Source of the DNA: an uncultured Alphaproteobacteria bacterium | GTDB lineage: Bacteria; Pseudomonadota; Alphaproteobacteria; Micavibrionales; Micavibrionaceae | NCBI GenBank assembly: GCA_946481105.1 | Contig: CAMLMM010000005.1 | Location: forward strand, 1 to 54,900 | Direction: 5' to 3' | DNA: 54,900 bases | Shown here: positions 8,473 through 15,725 of the stretch, piece by piece | Layout: each line of letters begins with the position of its first letter | Numbering within the stretch: position 1 is the stretch's first letter | Translations under genes and position numbers: made by a program | The notes under the pieces: generated by a model | Databases searched by the model: none | Told to the model about the DNA's origin: nothing | What the model saw: the letters and a program-made list of their open reading frames with translations, nothing else

Positions 8473-8950
8473 GGCGTTCCTCTCCACATTTGCCACAGCA
8501 AACCTGACTATATTTCGCCTCTTCCCTTAATGAATGTCCCGGCAGCCATTCACTTCGTCCATCCAGATAATGTTCCTGCTTCCATATAGGTGCCCGCCTC
8601 TTGATCTCCTCAATGACATAGCGGCACGCTTCAAAACTCTCCGCCCGGTGGGCTGAACCAACCGCAATAACAATACTTACCCCGCCCACAGGCAATTCAC
8701 CCTTAAAATGAGCGACATGATATATTGTGCCAGGCCAGATACCCGCAGCCTCGGCACATATCTCGCCAAACGCCTTTTCAGCCAGCGACTTATGCGCGTC
8801 ATACGTTATACCACTCACCGATTTTCCATTATGATGATTTCGTACCGTGCCGATAAATACATCTATCGCGCCATGATCATCGTTCTGAACATTTTGGATA
8901 ATTGACAGGATATCAATTTCGTCTTCCGTCACGCATGCACTTATAGACAT
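8465..8950 (-). CDS. moaE: Molybdopterin synthase large subunit MoaE with a cysteine-rich C-terminal tail
   Basis: A 161-residue catalytic subunit of molybdopterin synthase, which inserts two sulfurs carried by MoaD thiocarboxylate into cyclic pyranopterin monophosphate. Recognisable family features are FIGTVRNHH (32-40), VGSAHRAESFEACRYVI (98-113) and the active-site region APIWKQEHY with K124. The start at 8950 lies 2 bases after the moaD stop. The last residues form a tail with C151, C152 and C155 in a CCGKCG motif, beyond the usual ~150-residue family length. A similar CCGSCG motif occurs in the small ORF between narH and narJ, and CGSCG ends NarH. Confidence 0.93.
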   Translation of the reverse strand: MSISACVTEDEIDILSIIQNVQNDDHGAIDVFIGTVRNHHNGKSVSGITYDAHKSLAEKAFGEICAEAAGIWPGTIYHVAHFKGELPVGGVSIVIAVGSAHRAESFEACRYVIEEIKRRAPIWKQEHYLDGRSEWLPGHSLREEAKYSQVCCGKCGEERHG

Positions 8951-8952
8951 GA

Positions 8953-9198
8953 TTACCCCCCACACACAGGAGGCAAAATAGAAAGACTGCAATTACCGCT
9001 GACAACATAACTATCTGTTAGAATGTCTGTGCTGCTCGCAAGAACCGACTCAGAAATAAGAATTCGTTGCTCAACCCCCAGTTTCTCTGCCAACACATTC
9101 CTGATAAACCCGATAGTGGCCATTTCAGGAATTTCAAGCTGTATGGCATTACCGAATTTTCGCATGGCACCGAAAGTATGTATTGTTACAGATATCAT
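8953..9198 (-). CDS. moaD: Molybdopterin synthase small subunit MoaD (sulfur carrier)
   Basis: An 81-residue ubiquitin-like sulfur carrier. The essential C-terminal Gly-Gly (PPVCGG) is present for adenylation by the MoeB-like protein and thiocarboxylation, after which it delivers sulfur to precursor Z together with MoaE. The beta-grasp pattern (ISVTIHTFGAMRKF, then LSILPPVCGG) is clear. It overlaps the stop of the moaC-moaB fusion by 4 bases and is followed by moaE, the usual order. The Cys immediately before the Gly-Gly is a small oddity. Confidence 0.9.
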   Translation of the reverse strand: MISVTIHTFGAMRKFGNAIQLEIPEMATIGFIRNVLAEKLGVEQRILISESVLASSTDILTDSYVVSGNCSLSILPPVCGG

Positions 9199-10223
9199 TT
9201 TGTGGCGTATCCTTGCTTTTGAATTTTATCCAGTGCATCACCAATAAACGGAGCTATAATGTCCCAGCATTCCTGTACCGCCTTTGGGGAGCCCGGAAAA
9301 GCAATCACCAGTGTTGAACCAACCATGCCTGCCGTCATGCGCGACAGCCACGCCGTATCCGTGTAATACAGGCTCTCATGCCTCAAAAAATCTCCCAGAC
9401 CATCCAGCATCCGTTCGCATATCTGCGCCAGCGCATCCGGCGTAATATCCCTTGGCCCCGGCCCTGTACCACCAGACGCAAATAAAATATCAGGCCTGCT
9501 ATCCCTGCAGATGGCGGTTATTGTTCCTATAATCCTATCTTCTTCATCCGGAATGATGACCACATCATCACTCTGTGCTTCAGCTTGACTCAACAAATTT
9601 TTAAGCAGCGCACCTGACTCATCCACATATTCACCTGCAGATGCGCGATCGCTCATCACGACAATGGCCGCCTTCCTCCCCTTTAAGAAAGAGGGGTCAG
9701 GAAGCTGTTCAGCCAGCCAAACCGGAATGCCGTCTGGATTCACCCATGTGCCGCTTTTTCCTCCTGTTTTCACCAGCAGCCGCACACCGGTAATAGAGAG
9801 ATTAGGGTCTGTCCCTTTTGTTAAATCCCATATTGTCAGCAACGCTGCATTCACCGCAGACAAGGCTTCCATCTCTACACCTGTTTTGGCAAAGGCTACA
9901 GCCTGGGCATAGACGGTAACACAGGTCTCGCTTTCATCCAGATGGCAATGGATAGTCACTTGGTCGAGTGGTAGCGTGTGGCACATGGGAACGAATTCGG
10001 GCGTTCTTTTGGCCCCCATAATTCCAGCCGCTTCAGCCAAGGCGAGTACATTCCCTTTGGGAAGCTGGCCGTTCTTTACTGCGTCAAATGCAACCCTGTT
10101 CATATATATGGACCCACAGGCAACAGCGCGTCTGCGCGTAGGTCTTTTTCGGCCCACATCTATCATTGTAAAATTAGGGGCGGTGCTCACGGGAAAGTGA
10201 ATGATTTCTTTTGCTTTAATCAT
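9195..10223 (-). CDS. moaC: Bifunctional MoaC/MoaB (MogA-like) molybdenum cofactor biosynthesis protein
   Basis: A 342-residue fusion. Residues 1-160 are MoaC, which converts the MoaA product 3',8-cyclo-GTP to cyclic pyranopterin monophosphate; MCHTLPL (80-86), GVEMEALSAV (116-125) and the catalytic region WDLTKG (132-137) are seen. Residues about 183-342 are a MogA/MoaB domain that binds molybdopterin and adenylates it, with SDRASAG (191-197), SGGTGPGPRD (250-259) and FPGSPKA (309-315). Such fusions are known from several proteobacteria. The gene starts 17 bases after moaA ends and overlaps moaD by 4, so it is part of one operon. Fusing steps two and four of the pathway may keep the intermediates local, which is inference. 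Confidence 0.93.
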   Translation of the reverse strand: MIKAKEIIHFPVSTAPNFTMIDVGRKRPTRRRAVACGSIYMNRVAFDAVKNGQLPKGNVLALAEAAGIMGAKRTPEFVPMCHTLPLDQVTIHCHLDESETCVTVYAQAVAFAKTGVEMEALSAVNAALLTIWDLTKGTDPNLSITGVRLLVKTGGKSGTWVNPDGIPVWLAEQLPDPSFLKGRKAAIVVMSDRASAGEYVDESGALLKNLLSQAEAQSDDVVIIPDEEDRIIGTITAICRDSRPDILFASGGTGPGPRDITPDALAQICERMLDGLGDFLRHESLYYTDTAWLSRMTAGMVGSTLVIAFPGSPKAVQECWDIIAPFIGDALDKIQKQGYATK

Positions 10224-10240
10224 ATTCTGTTCTCCTAATT

Positions 10241-11230
10241 CTATCCACCGATTGACGCCAGATGCGGTGTAGCCCCTGTTAAACCATCATGAAGGAAATG
10301 CGTTGATTTCTTGTAATTCATAAGTGACATTATTTTATCCTGAAGCTCTTCTTGCTGCTCATCCTTTTGCAGAAGCGACCGCAGGGAATAACCACCTTCA
10401 CCGAACAAGCATAGGTGCAAAGCACCTTTAGCTGATATGCGCAACCGGTTGCATGTCTTACAAAAATCCTTGGAATACGGTGCAATCAGGCCAATATTTC
10501 CCTTACTGGCGCTATGTTCAAATTCCAGTGCTGGGCCATCTCCGTCTTTACGATCTTTTATGCGCCACCCTCTGGCCAGCAATTGTTCAGTCACAAACGA
10601 CCCTGGCAAATGATGCTCCTGAAAATAGGAAAGATTTTCTCCAGTCCTCATTAATTCTATAAATCGCAGTGATATCGGCCGGTCGGTTACAAAACGTATA
10701 AAGTCATCCAACTCGGTATCATTCAGCCCTTTGAGCAGGACCGTATTAACTTTGACAGTCTTGAACCCCACTCTAAAACATTCTTCCATGCCTTCAAGAA
10801 TTTCTTCCAGACGGTTATGGCCTGTAATAACTTCAAACTTTCCTTTATTCAAAGAGTCGATGCTGATATTGATTGCCCGAAGCCCCGCATCAAAATAACT
10901 TTGCGCACGCTCGGGGAGTTTATAACCATTAGTAGTGAAAGCCAGTTTTTTTATACCCGGAATCTGGGAGATACTGGTCGCAATCTCCAGAAAATCAGGA
11001 CGGACCGTAGGTTCCCCACCTGTCAGCCGAATTTTCCAGACCCCCAGACCTGCAAAAGCCTTTATCAGCCTGATGATTTCCCCCTGGCTTAAAAAGCTTT
11101 CGCAGCCAGATTTTTTGTAGCCATCAGGCAGGCAATAGGAGCAACGGAAGTTACAAATATCCGTTATGGACAGCCGCAGGTATGGAAAACGCCTGCCAAA
11201 ATTATCCGCAATCTGCGGTTTTGTATCCAC
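10241..11230 (-). CDS. moaA: GTP 3',8-cyclase MoaA (radical SAM)
   Basis: A 329-residue radical SAM enzyme that makes 3',8-cyclo-GTP, the first step of molybdopterin synthesis. The N-terminal [4Fe-4S] motif is C26-x3-C30-x2-C33 (CNFRCSYC), the SAM-contacting GGEPTVR is at 71-77, and the C-terminal cluster that binds GTP uses C257, C260 and C274. The essential C-terminal Gly-Gly (328-329) is present. The start is a GTG at 11230; an ATG four bases upstream is out of frame. The ribosome site AGGAG falls inside a hairpin of the upstream riboswitch-like leader, so translation is probably ligand-controlled. It is the first gene of the moaA-moaC/B-moaD-moaE-mobA-unknown-TSUP operon. Confidence 0.95.
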   Translation of the reverse strand: MDTKPQIADNFGRRFPYLRLSITDICNFRCSYCLPDGYKKSGCESFLSQGEIIRLIKAFAGLGVWKIRLTGGEPTVRPDFLEIATSISQIPGIKKLAFTTNGYKLPERAQSYFDAGLRAINISIDSLNKGKFEVITGHNRLEEILEGMEECFRVGFKTVKVNTVLLKGLNDTELDDFIRFVTDRPISLRFIELMRTGENLSYFQEHHLPGSFVTEQLLARGWRIKDRKDGDGPALEFEHSASKGNIGLIAPYSKDFCKTCNRLRISAKGALHLCLFGEGGYSLRSLLQKDEQQEELQDKIMSLMNYKKSTHFLHDGLTGATPHLASIGG

Positions 11231-11231
11231 T

Positions 11232-11345
11232 CATTCTCTCCTTTCCAAAGACGGGAGGCCGCAACGTTTCCACTACGACCCCGGCTGACCGTCCATATCT
11301 GCCTTACATCACAGACTTAGGCGCGGCTAGCTCGGAGATGTCATG
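11232..11345 (-). ncRNA. Moco riboswitch-like leader upstream of moaA
   Basis: Read on the minus strand, the moaA leader holds CTCCGAGC (11337-11330), then GCCGCGCC, a GGTCAGCC segment and a block reading GGAAACG-ttg-CGGCCTCCC, then GGAAAGGAG just before the start. These segments match the remembered conserved cores of the molybdenum-cofactor RNA motif (RF01055). The final CTCC can pair with the GGAG that serves as the moaA ribosome site, so ligand binding would shut translation, as proposed for the E. coli moaA leader. A covariance-model search was not possible. Confidence 0.75.
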
Positions 11346-11371
11346 CCCATAAGCATCTGACATATCATAAT

Positions 11372-11420
11372 TCCTTTGATTATGATGGAAGTTAAAGACC
11401 TGCGACTTGATCCAAATCAA
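11372..11420 (-). promoter_or_regulatory. FNR/DNR-type promoter of the moaA operon (shared box in the moaA-crp gap)
   Basis: TTGAT (11407-11411), CCAA, ATCAA (11416-11420) is a perfect FNR/DNR box. On the minus strand a CATAAT (11384-11379) lies exactly where the -10 of a class II activated promoter belongs, with the box centred at -41.5 from a start near 11372. The transcript would carry the whole riboswitch-like leader. The same box lies upstream of the Crp/Fnr gene on the plus strand. Confidence 0.7.
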
Positions 11421-11434
11421 GTCGCTAAAATAGA

Positions 11435-11440
11435 TATAAT
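11435..11440 (+). promoter_or_regulatory. -10 element of the first Crp/Fnr-family gene
   Basis: A perfect TATAAT lies 14 bases before the start codon at 11455, giving a start of transcription near 11447 and a very short leader. The FNR-type box would then be centred near -33, overlapping the -35 region, a geometry more suited to repression or autoregulation than to activation. Confidence 0.4.
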
Positions 11441-11454
11441 TCATAAAGATAATT

Positions 11455-12156
11455 ATGAGTCTGGCCCAAGCAATTAAACAAACTTCTTTTTTCAGTAATA
11501 CGGATCCTGATACAATTCAGGAACTTGCAAAACAGTGCCATCAAAAGACCTTTGCTAAGGGACGTGATCTTTTTGCCATGGGCGATCAGGCAGACGCCTT
11601 TTTTATTATATTAAACGGATGGGTTAAATTATACCGCACCTCCAAGGAAGGGGAAGAAGTCATCATTCATGTTTTCGGCCCCGGCGAATCTTTCGCTGAA
11701 GCCGCCGTATTTAATGACAGCAAAACCTACCCTGTTAATGCCCAGGCGGTGGAAGATGCAAACATCATCGAAATTCCACGCAGCTTTTTTATTCATAAAA
11801 TTGAAGAAGACACTCGTTTTGCTTTGCGTATGTTAGGGGCAATTGCCGCACGTCAGCATTATCTGGTTCAGCAGCTGGAGCAAGTCACCACACGCACAGC
11901 CCCACAACGCATCGGCGCTTTTCTCATTCGATTCTGCCAAAAGGAAAAAAAAGGAAAAGATGGCTGGGTTGTTGATCTTCCCTACGACAAGTCAATTATT
12001 TCCGGGCGCCTTAACATCAAACCAGAAACCTTCTCGCGTGCCCTGGCCAAGCTGGAACCTTATGGCGTCGCCCTTATAGGACGTAATATCGTCATTACCA
12101 ATATGGCAGAACTGGCGGAATTCTGTGACATTTCCTCAAAAGAAATTCCCTGCTAA
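11455..12156 (+). CDS. Crp/Fnr-family transcriptional regulator, DNR/NnrR-like
   Basis: A 233-residue regulator with an N-terminal cyclic-nucleotide-binding-like beta roll (GDQADAFFIILNGWVKLYR at about 43-61), a long dimerisation helix and a C-terminal winged helix. The recognition helix contains PETFSRALAKL, whose Glu-x-x-Ser-Arg pattern is the one that reads TTGAT half-sites. It lacks the N-terminal cysteines of FNR, which places it with DNR/NnrR proteins that sense nitric oxide, probably through haem. It sits between the moa and nar operons and is convergent with nnrS (3 bases apart). Control of the nearby FNR-type boxes is a reasonable inference. Confidence 0.88.
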   Translation: MSLAQAIKQTSFFSNTDPDTIQELAKQCHQKTFAKGRDLFAMGDQADAFFIILNGWVKLYRTSKEGEEVIIHVFGPGESFAEAAVFNDSKTYPVNAQAVEDANIIEIPRSFFIHKIEEDTRFALRMLGAIAARQHYLVQQLEQVTTRTAPQRIGAFLIRFCQKEKKGKDGWVVDLPYDKSIISGRLNIKPETFSRALAKLEPYGVALIGRNIVITNMAELAEFCDISSKEIPC

Positions 12157-12159
12157 CAT

Positions 12160-13323
12160 TTAAGGTGAGCCACCGTCAGGACGTGGCAGGAATAACATGG
12201 GACCATAGGTCCATAGATAAACGAAAAAGCAGAATGCCCACAACAACGCTGATGCAATAAGCCAGTCAGCCGTCATGGCGGGAATCAGCATAGGGCCAAA
12301 AACACGCATTAAGGCCGCGCACTGGATAATCACAAAAGATGCAGTTACCAAAGCATTTACCTTCAACTCTCGGCCTGTATGCCCCAGGGTCACACGGCAT
12401 ATCATTCCTAAAATCATCGACCCGATGCAACCTGCCGTCAGCGCATGAATTACAGCGGCAACGCTCAATAAGCCAAATCCAGTGATGGACAGTAGCCCAA
12501 GCCCGATAATCAGCCAACCATATCCAATGTGCAAAATCCATAAAAGCGGATCACTCCCTGTCTTTAGTGTATGATAATGCCGCATTCGCAGGGCATGGAT
12601 CAGACATGAGAATCCAGCGCAAATACCCAGCAAAATGGTACCCTTTGTAAAAATCAGGCAAAGGGCGACCGCTATCAGGGAAATAAGTGCGGCTATGTCA
12701 TATTTAGTCTGGTCAGTCTGATATGCATCTACCCCCTTGCGCCGGAGTGCCGCCACGGTAAAAGCCGGGATAATGCGGCCTCCGATTAACGAAACCATCA
12801 TTAAAATCATCATCAAGGCAACGTGAAGCGCCGTTAAATTTGCGGTTCCCAAAAACCAAAGATCGCAGATAAACAAGACTGCCAGTAAGCTAAGAAAGAT
12901 AAAATTTCTTTTATTCCAGCTTTTAAAGAGAGGAATAGCAAGCGAAACAGCCAGCGCAGGGACAAAAGACGTCGCGACCGCCATTATCACCCATTGCGGT
13001 AGCCCCATATCAACATTAATGACAATGCGCCCTGCAAGCCATAACCCACACAAGGCAGCTAAATGTAACTGTCTGGCAGGCGCCCCGCCTGTCCAGTTAG
13101 CCACAGCCGTCAGCAAAAACCCGGCGATAATAGCCATACTAAACCCAAATACCATTTCATGGGCATGCCATGACACCGGATCCAGAAAAAAATCCGACGG
13201 CAGAAAATAACCAGCATAAAAGGCAGCCCACAAACCTATGCTCAGGACAGCATAAAAACTACCCATAAAGAAAAAAGGGCGAAAGCCACGCCCCCAAATA
13301 GGCGCGTTAAACATGTTCTGCAT
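12160..13323 (-). CDS. nnrS: NnrS family haem-copper membrane protein
   Basis: A 387-residue polytopic protein with about twelve hydrophobic segments, recognised as NnrS by its N-terminal WGRGFRPFFF motif and the WHAHEMVFGF segment with conserved histidines. NnrS proteins bind haem and protect against nitric oxide and the iron damage it causes. The start at 13323 has AGGAG upstream; a longer reading frame begins at 13473 but would overlap ppiC. It is the last gene of the nar operon, which fits a need to handle nitric oxide arising from nitrite. No nitrite or nitric oxide reductase genes are in the window. Confidence 0.9.
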   Translation of the reverse strand: MQNMFNAPIWGRGFRPFFFMGSFYAVLSIGLWAAFYAGYFLPSDFFLDPVSWHAHEMVFGFSMAIIAGFLLTAVANWTGGAPARQLHLAALCGLWLAGRIVINVDMGLPQWVIMAVATSFVPALAVSLAIPLFKSWNKRNFIFLSLLAVLFICDLWFLGTANLTALHVALMMILMMVSLIGGRIIPAFTVAALRRKGVDAYQTDQTKYDIAALISLIAVALCLIFTKGTILLGICAGFSCLIHALRMRHYHTLKTGSDPLLWILHIGYGWLIIGLGLLSITGFGLLSVAAVIHALTAGCIGSMILGMICRVTLGHTGRELKVNALVTASFVIIQCAALMRVFGPMLIPAMTADWLIASALLWAFCFFVYLWTYGPMLFLPRPDGGSP

Positions 13324-13343
13324 AGAAACACACTCCTGATTAT

Positions 13344-14132
13344 TTACTGAATAAGGGGGGTTTTTACCCCCTCCATCCGGAACCCGCTGATTTTTGACCG
13401 CCCCGCCAAAAGCTGAATATACTGATGAACCGCTTTTTTCCAGCTTCTGTCCTTTAACTCGCCTGTAATCCACTCCGCCACATTTTCAAAAGGCAGCTGT
13501 TGGCCATCTGCCCGCTGATGAACTTTTATAATATGATACCCGACTTCCGTAGCAACAGGTTCATAACTTACATCTCCTGCCTTCATCTGAAAAAGGGCCG
13601 CCTCAAAGGCCGGCATTGTTTGACCACGGCTAATCTGCCCTAACCTGCCCCCATCCTTTGCGGATGAACAGGCCGACTGATCCTTTGCCATAGCCTCAAA
13701 AAGATGCGGTTCTTTCCTGAGAGTTGCTATAGCTTTCTCCGCCTTCAAAAAAGCATCAGAACGCGCGTCCTCATTATCAGGAGGAGCTAAAAAAAGAATA
13801 TGTGATACTTCAAATAATGGTGAAGTAAAAAAACGGCTCTTATTATTATCGTAATATCTTCTGATCGTCTCTCCGTCAGCCTCAGGAATCTCAATTTCCT
13901 GGGCCAGCAAGTCCTCAATAATTTTATCAGGGTTTTTTATAGCTTCTTCATGTTGACATAGGCCCAATTCGGCAGCCCGCTGTATCAGCAACTCACGTAC
14001 AACCAAAGCCCGCATGGCATTATATTTTGCGGTGGTCAGGCTTTCCGCCGGATGATACTGAACTTCTGCGTTAATTTCTTCCGGTGATATTTTGATTCCA
14101 TTTACCTCAATACCCGGAGATAAAGTCTTCAT
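13344..14132 (-). CDS. Parvulin-type peptidyl-prolyl isomerase (NifM/PpiC-like) of the nar operon
   Basis: A 262-residue protein with an N-terminal SurA/NifM-like helical domain (1-110) and a parvulin PPIase domain (about 105-205: VSHILFLAPP, then GGRLGQISRGQTMPAFEAALFQM, shown here in parts, and VGYHIIKVHQR). It has no signal peptide, so it should act in the cytoplasm. A homologue follows narI in Pseudomonas nar operons. It is placed 11 bases after narI and 20 bases before nnrS. A role in folding or cofactor loading of the nitrate reductase, parallel to NifM for nitrogenase, is inferred. Confidence 0.9.
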   Translation of the reverse strand: MKTLSPGIEVNGIKISPEEINAEVQYHPAESLTTAKYNAMRALVVRELLIQRAAELGLCQHEEAIKNPDKIIEDLLAQEIEIPEADGETIRRYYDNNKSRFFTSPLFEVSHILFLAPPDNEDARSDAFLKAEKAIATLRKEPHLFEAMAKDQSACSSAKDGGRLGQISRGQTMPAFEAALFQMKAGDVSYEPVATEVGYHIIKVHQRADGQQLPFENVAEWITGELKDRSWKKAVHQYIQLLAGRSKISGFRMEGVKTPLIQ

Positions 14133-14143
14133 GACATGCTCAC

Positions 14144-14830
14144 TTATGTTGCGCGTTTTCTAACAATCTGATACGGCCGTGCCACATACCCAATAGGGGC
14201 ACTCAATGCGTGGACAAGCCGGGTGAACGGAAATACCAGCAGAATAAACAAGCCTAAGGTAATATGGAGCTTAAAGACAATCGCCACATCGGCAACAAAC
14301 TCATGCGCCCCCCCGCGCAATGTAACGATGTGTTGGGCCCAATTCATGAATTTTACCATCTCATGCCCATCCATATGCCCCATGGAAACAGGAATTGTAA
14401 ACATCCCCAAGGTAAGTTGGGCCAGTAACAACACCAAAACCGCGATATCGGCATAGGAACTATTATTGCGTATTCTGGCATCAAAGAGGCGGCGATGCAG
14501 CAATAAAGCCAGACCAATAAAGCAGAACACACCCGCTATACCCCCTGCCGTCATGGCAAGTATCTGTTTTGCGCCATGCGATATGCCTATTGCATCAAAA
14601 ACCTGTATGGGTGTCAGAAGGCCGACAGCATGCCCCCCCAGAATAACCAAGATCCCCACATGGAAAAATATGCTTCCTATAACCAGTTGCTTCCTGCGCA
14701 AGAGCTGGCTAGATTTTGTTCGCCAGGAATACGGATCCCTGTCAAAGCGAAGAATGCTTCCCAGCAGGAAAGTTGCAATTGCAATGTAAGGAAAAATCTG
14801 GAACAGGAAAAAATCAAGATAATTGCCCAT
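14144..14830 (-). CDS. narI: Respiratory nitrate reductase gamma subunit NarI
   Basis: A 228-residue cytochrome b subunit that anchors NarGH to the membrane and passes electrons from ubiquinol. Five transmembrane helices are visible. Histidines in the second and last helices (FHVGILVILGGHAVG and KLHITLGLFILLVFPFTRLVH) are the haem ligands expected for the family. It is separated from narJ by 2 bases. Its quinol substrate connects with the oxygen-independent ubiquinone genes at 26-29 kb. Confidence 0.95.
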   Translation of the reverse strand: MGNYLDFFLFQIFPYIAIATFLLGSILRFDRDPYSWRTKSSQLLRRKQLVIGSIFFHVGILVILGGHAVGLLTPIQVFDAIGISHGAKQILAMTAGGIAGVFCFIGLALLLHRRLFDARIRNNSSYADIAVLVLLLAQLTLGMFTIPVSMGHMDGHEMVKFMNWAQHIVTLRGGAHEFVADVAIVFKLHITLGLFILLVFPFTRLVHALSAPIGYVARPYQIVRKRAT

Positions 14831-14832
14831 GG

Positions 14833-15528
14833 TTAAATCCTTTCTTCCTTGTAATTATTCATACGTGCCAGCATCTCTTCCGCCTTGGGGCATCCACCCG
14901 CCTGAGTAGTCTGCGATGTATTTTCAAAAGCGAATTGTTCTTCCCACTCCTTGTCAATTTCTTCCGTGCTTAAAGGAGCACCCGAGGATTCTTTCAAGTA
15001 TTTTTCAACTGCCGCTGCATCAGGTGCCCGCGCCGCTGTTTCAATAAACGCCTCAAAAACGGCGGCATAAAAAGATTCTCGGTTTCGCAGACGCTCGGCA
15101 ATTGAAGAAAGTATATTTACAACGCTGCCCATGGTTTCGGATGCTTCTTGATGTGGCAGCGTAGCCGCATATTCAGCAAAAAGTGGCAAATAGTCTGGGG
15201 TTTCATTTGCGTTGAGAATCAGCCCTGAATCGGCATAGACTTGCATGAGATCGGCGAGCGCTTGACCGCGATCCCGGGAATCCCCGTGAATATGTTCAAA
15301 AAGATGCAATGACAGTGACGGGGTACGATCAAAAAGCGCAACATAGTCTTCCTGAAGGTCAAAAATATCCTTACGCCGCATGATTTCCATTACATTTTGC
15401 ATGGCTTCCAGATTTTTCTGACCCAGCCATTTTTCAGCTCTCAGAATATCCATACATTCCTGCAAGGTTTCCTTGTGATGCATTTCCGGATAAGTGAGCA
15501 GATATCCCAGTACCTTAAGTGTGCGCAT
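14833..15528 (-). CDS. narJ: Nitrate reductase assembly chaperone NarJ
   Basis: A 231-residue NarJ/TorD-family chaperone required to insert the molybdenum cofactor and iron-sulfur clusters in NarG and to attach NarGH to NarI. The family signature SLSLHLFEHIHGDSRDRGQA is present at about residues 72-91. The start at 15528 was chosen over an upstream in-frame ATG at 15579 since the longer form would run into the 56-aa ORF. A Cys-Pro near the C-terminus (GGCPKAEE) is typical of the family. Confidence 0.95.
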   Translation of the reverse strand: MRTLKVLGYLLTYPEMHHKETLQECMDILRAEKWLGQKNLEAMQNVMEIMRRKDIFDLQEDYVALFDRTPSLSLHLFEHIHGDSRDRGQALADLMQVYADSGLILNANETPDYLPLFAEYAATLPHQEASETMGSVVNILSSIAERLRNRESFYAAVFEAFIETAARAPDAAAVEKYLKESSGAPLSTEEIDKEWEEQFAFENTSQTTQAGGCPKAEEMLARMNNYKEERI

Positions 15529-15536
15529 ATTAGTTC

Positions 15537-15707
15537 CTACTTCTGTTCCTGTTTTTGACCGCCGCATGATCCACAACACCGGCCGACAGCGTGCGGGAAT
15601 AATTCTTTACTTTTTTCCCGCTCCATTGCATTTCTTAGCACGGAATCGGCCTGCGCCTGATTACTACTGCCTTCACCAGTAAGCCCAAAAAACTCTAATA
15701 TCTTCAT
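15537..15707 (-). CDS. Small cysteine-containing protein between narH and narJ (56 aa)
   Basis: An unrecognised 56-residue ORF that fills the gap between the narH stop (15726) and the narJ start (15528), on the same strand. It starts with MKILEFFGLTGEG, has a charged helix-forming middle, and ends with C44, C45 and C48 in GRCCGSCGG followed by a basic, Gln-rich tail. A purine-rich GGCAGAG precedes the ATG. The tight packing (18 bases after narH, 8 bases before narJ) and the motif shared with the ends of NarH (CGSCG) and MoaE (CCGKCG) argue that it is translated. Function unknown; metal or cluster binding, or chaperoning of nitrate reductase, are guesses. Confidence 0.65.
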   Translation of the reverse strand: MKILEFFGLTGEGSSNQAQADSVLRNAMEREKSKELFPHAVGRCCGSCGGQKQEQK

Positions 15708-15725
15708 ACTCTGCCTCTTCCGCCT

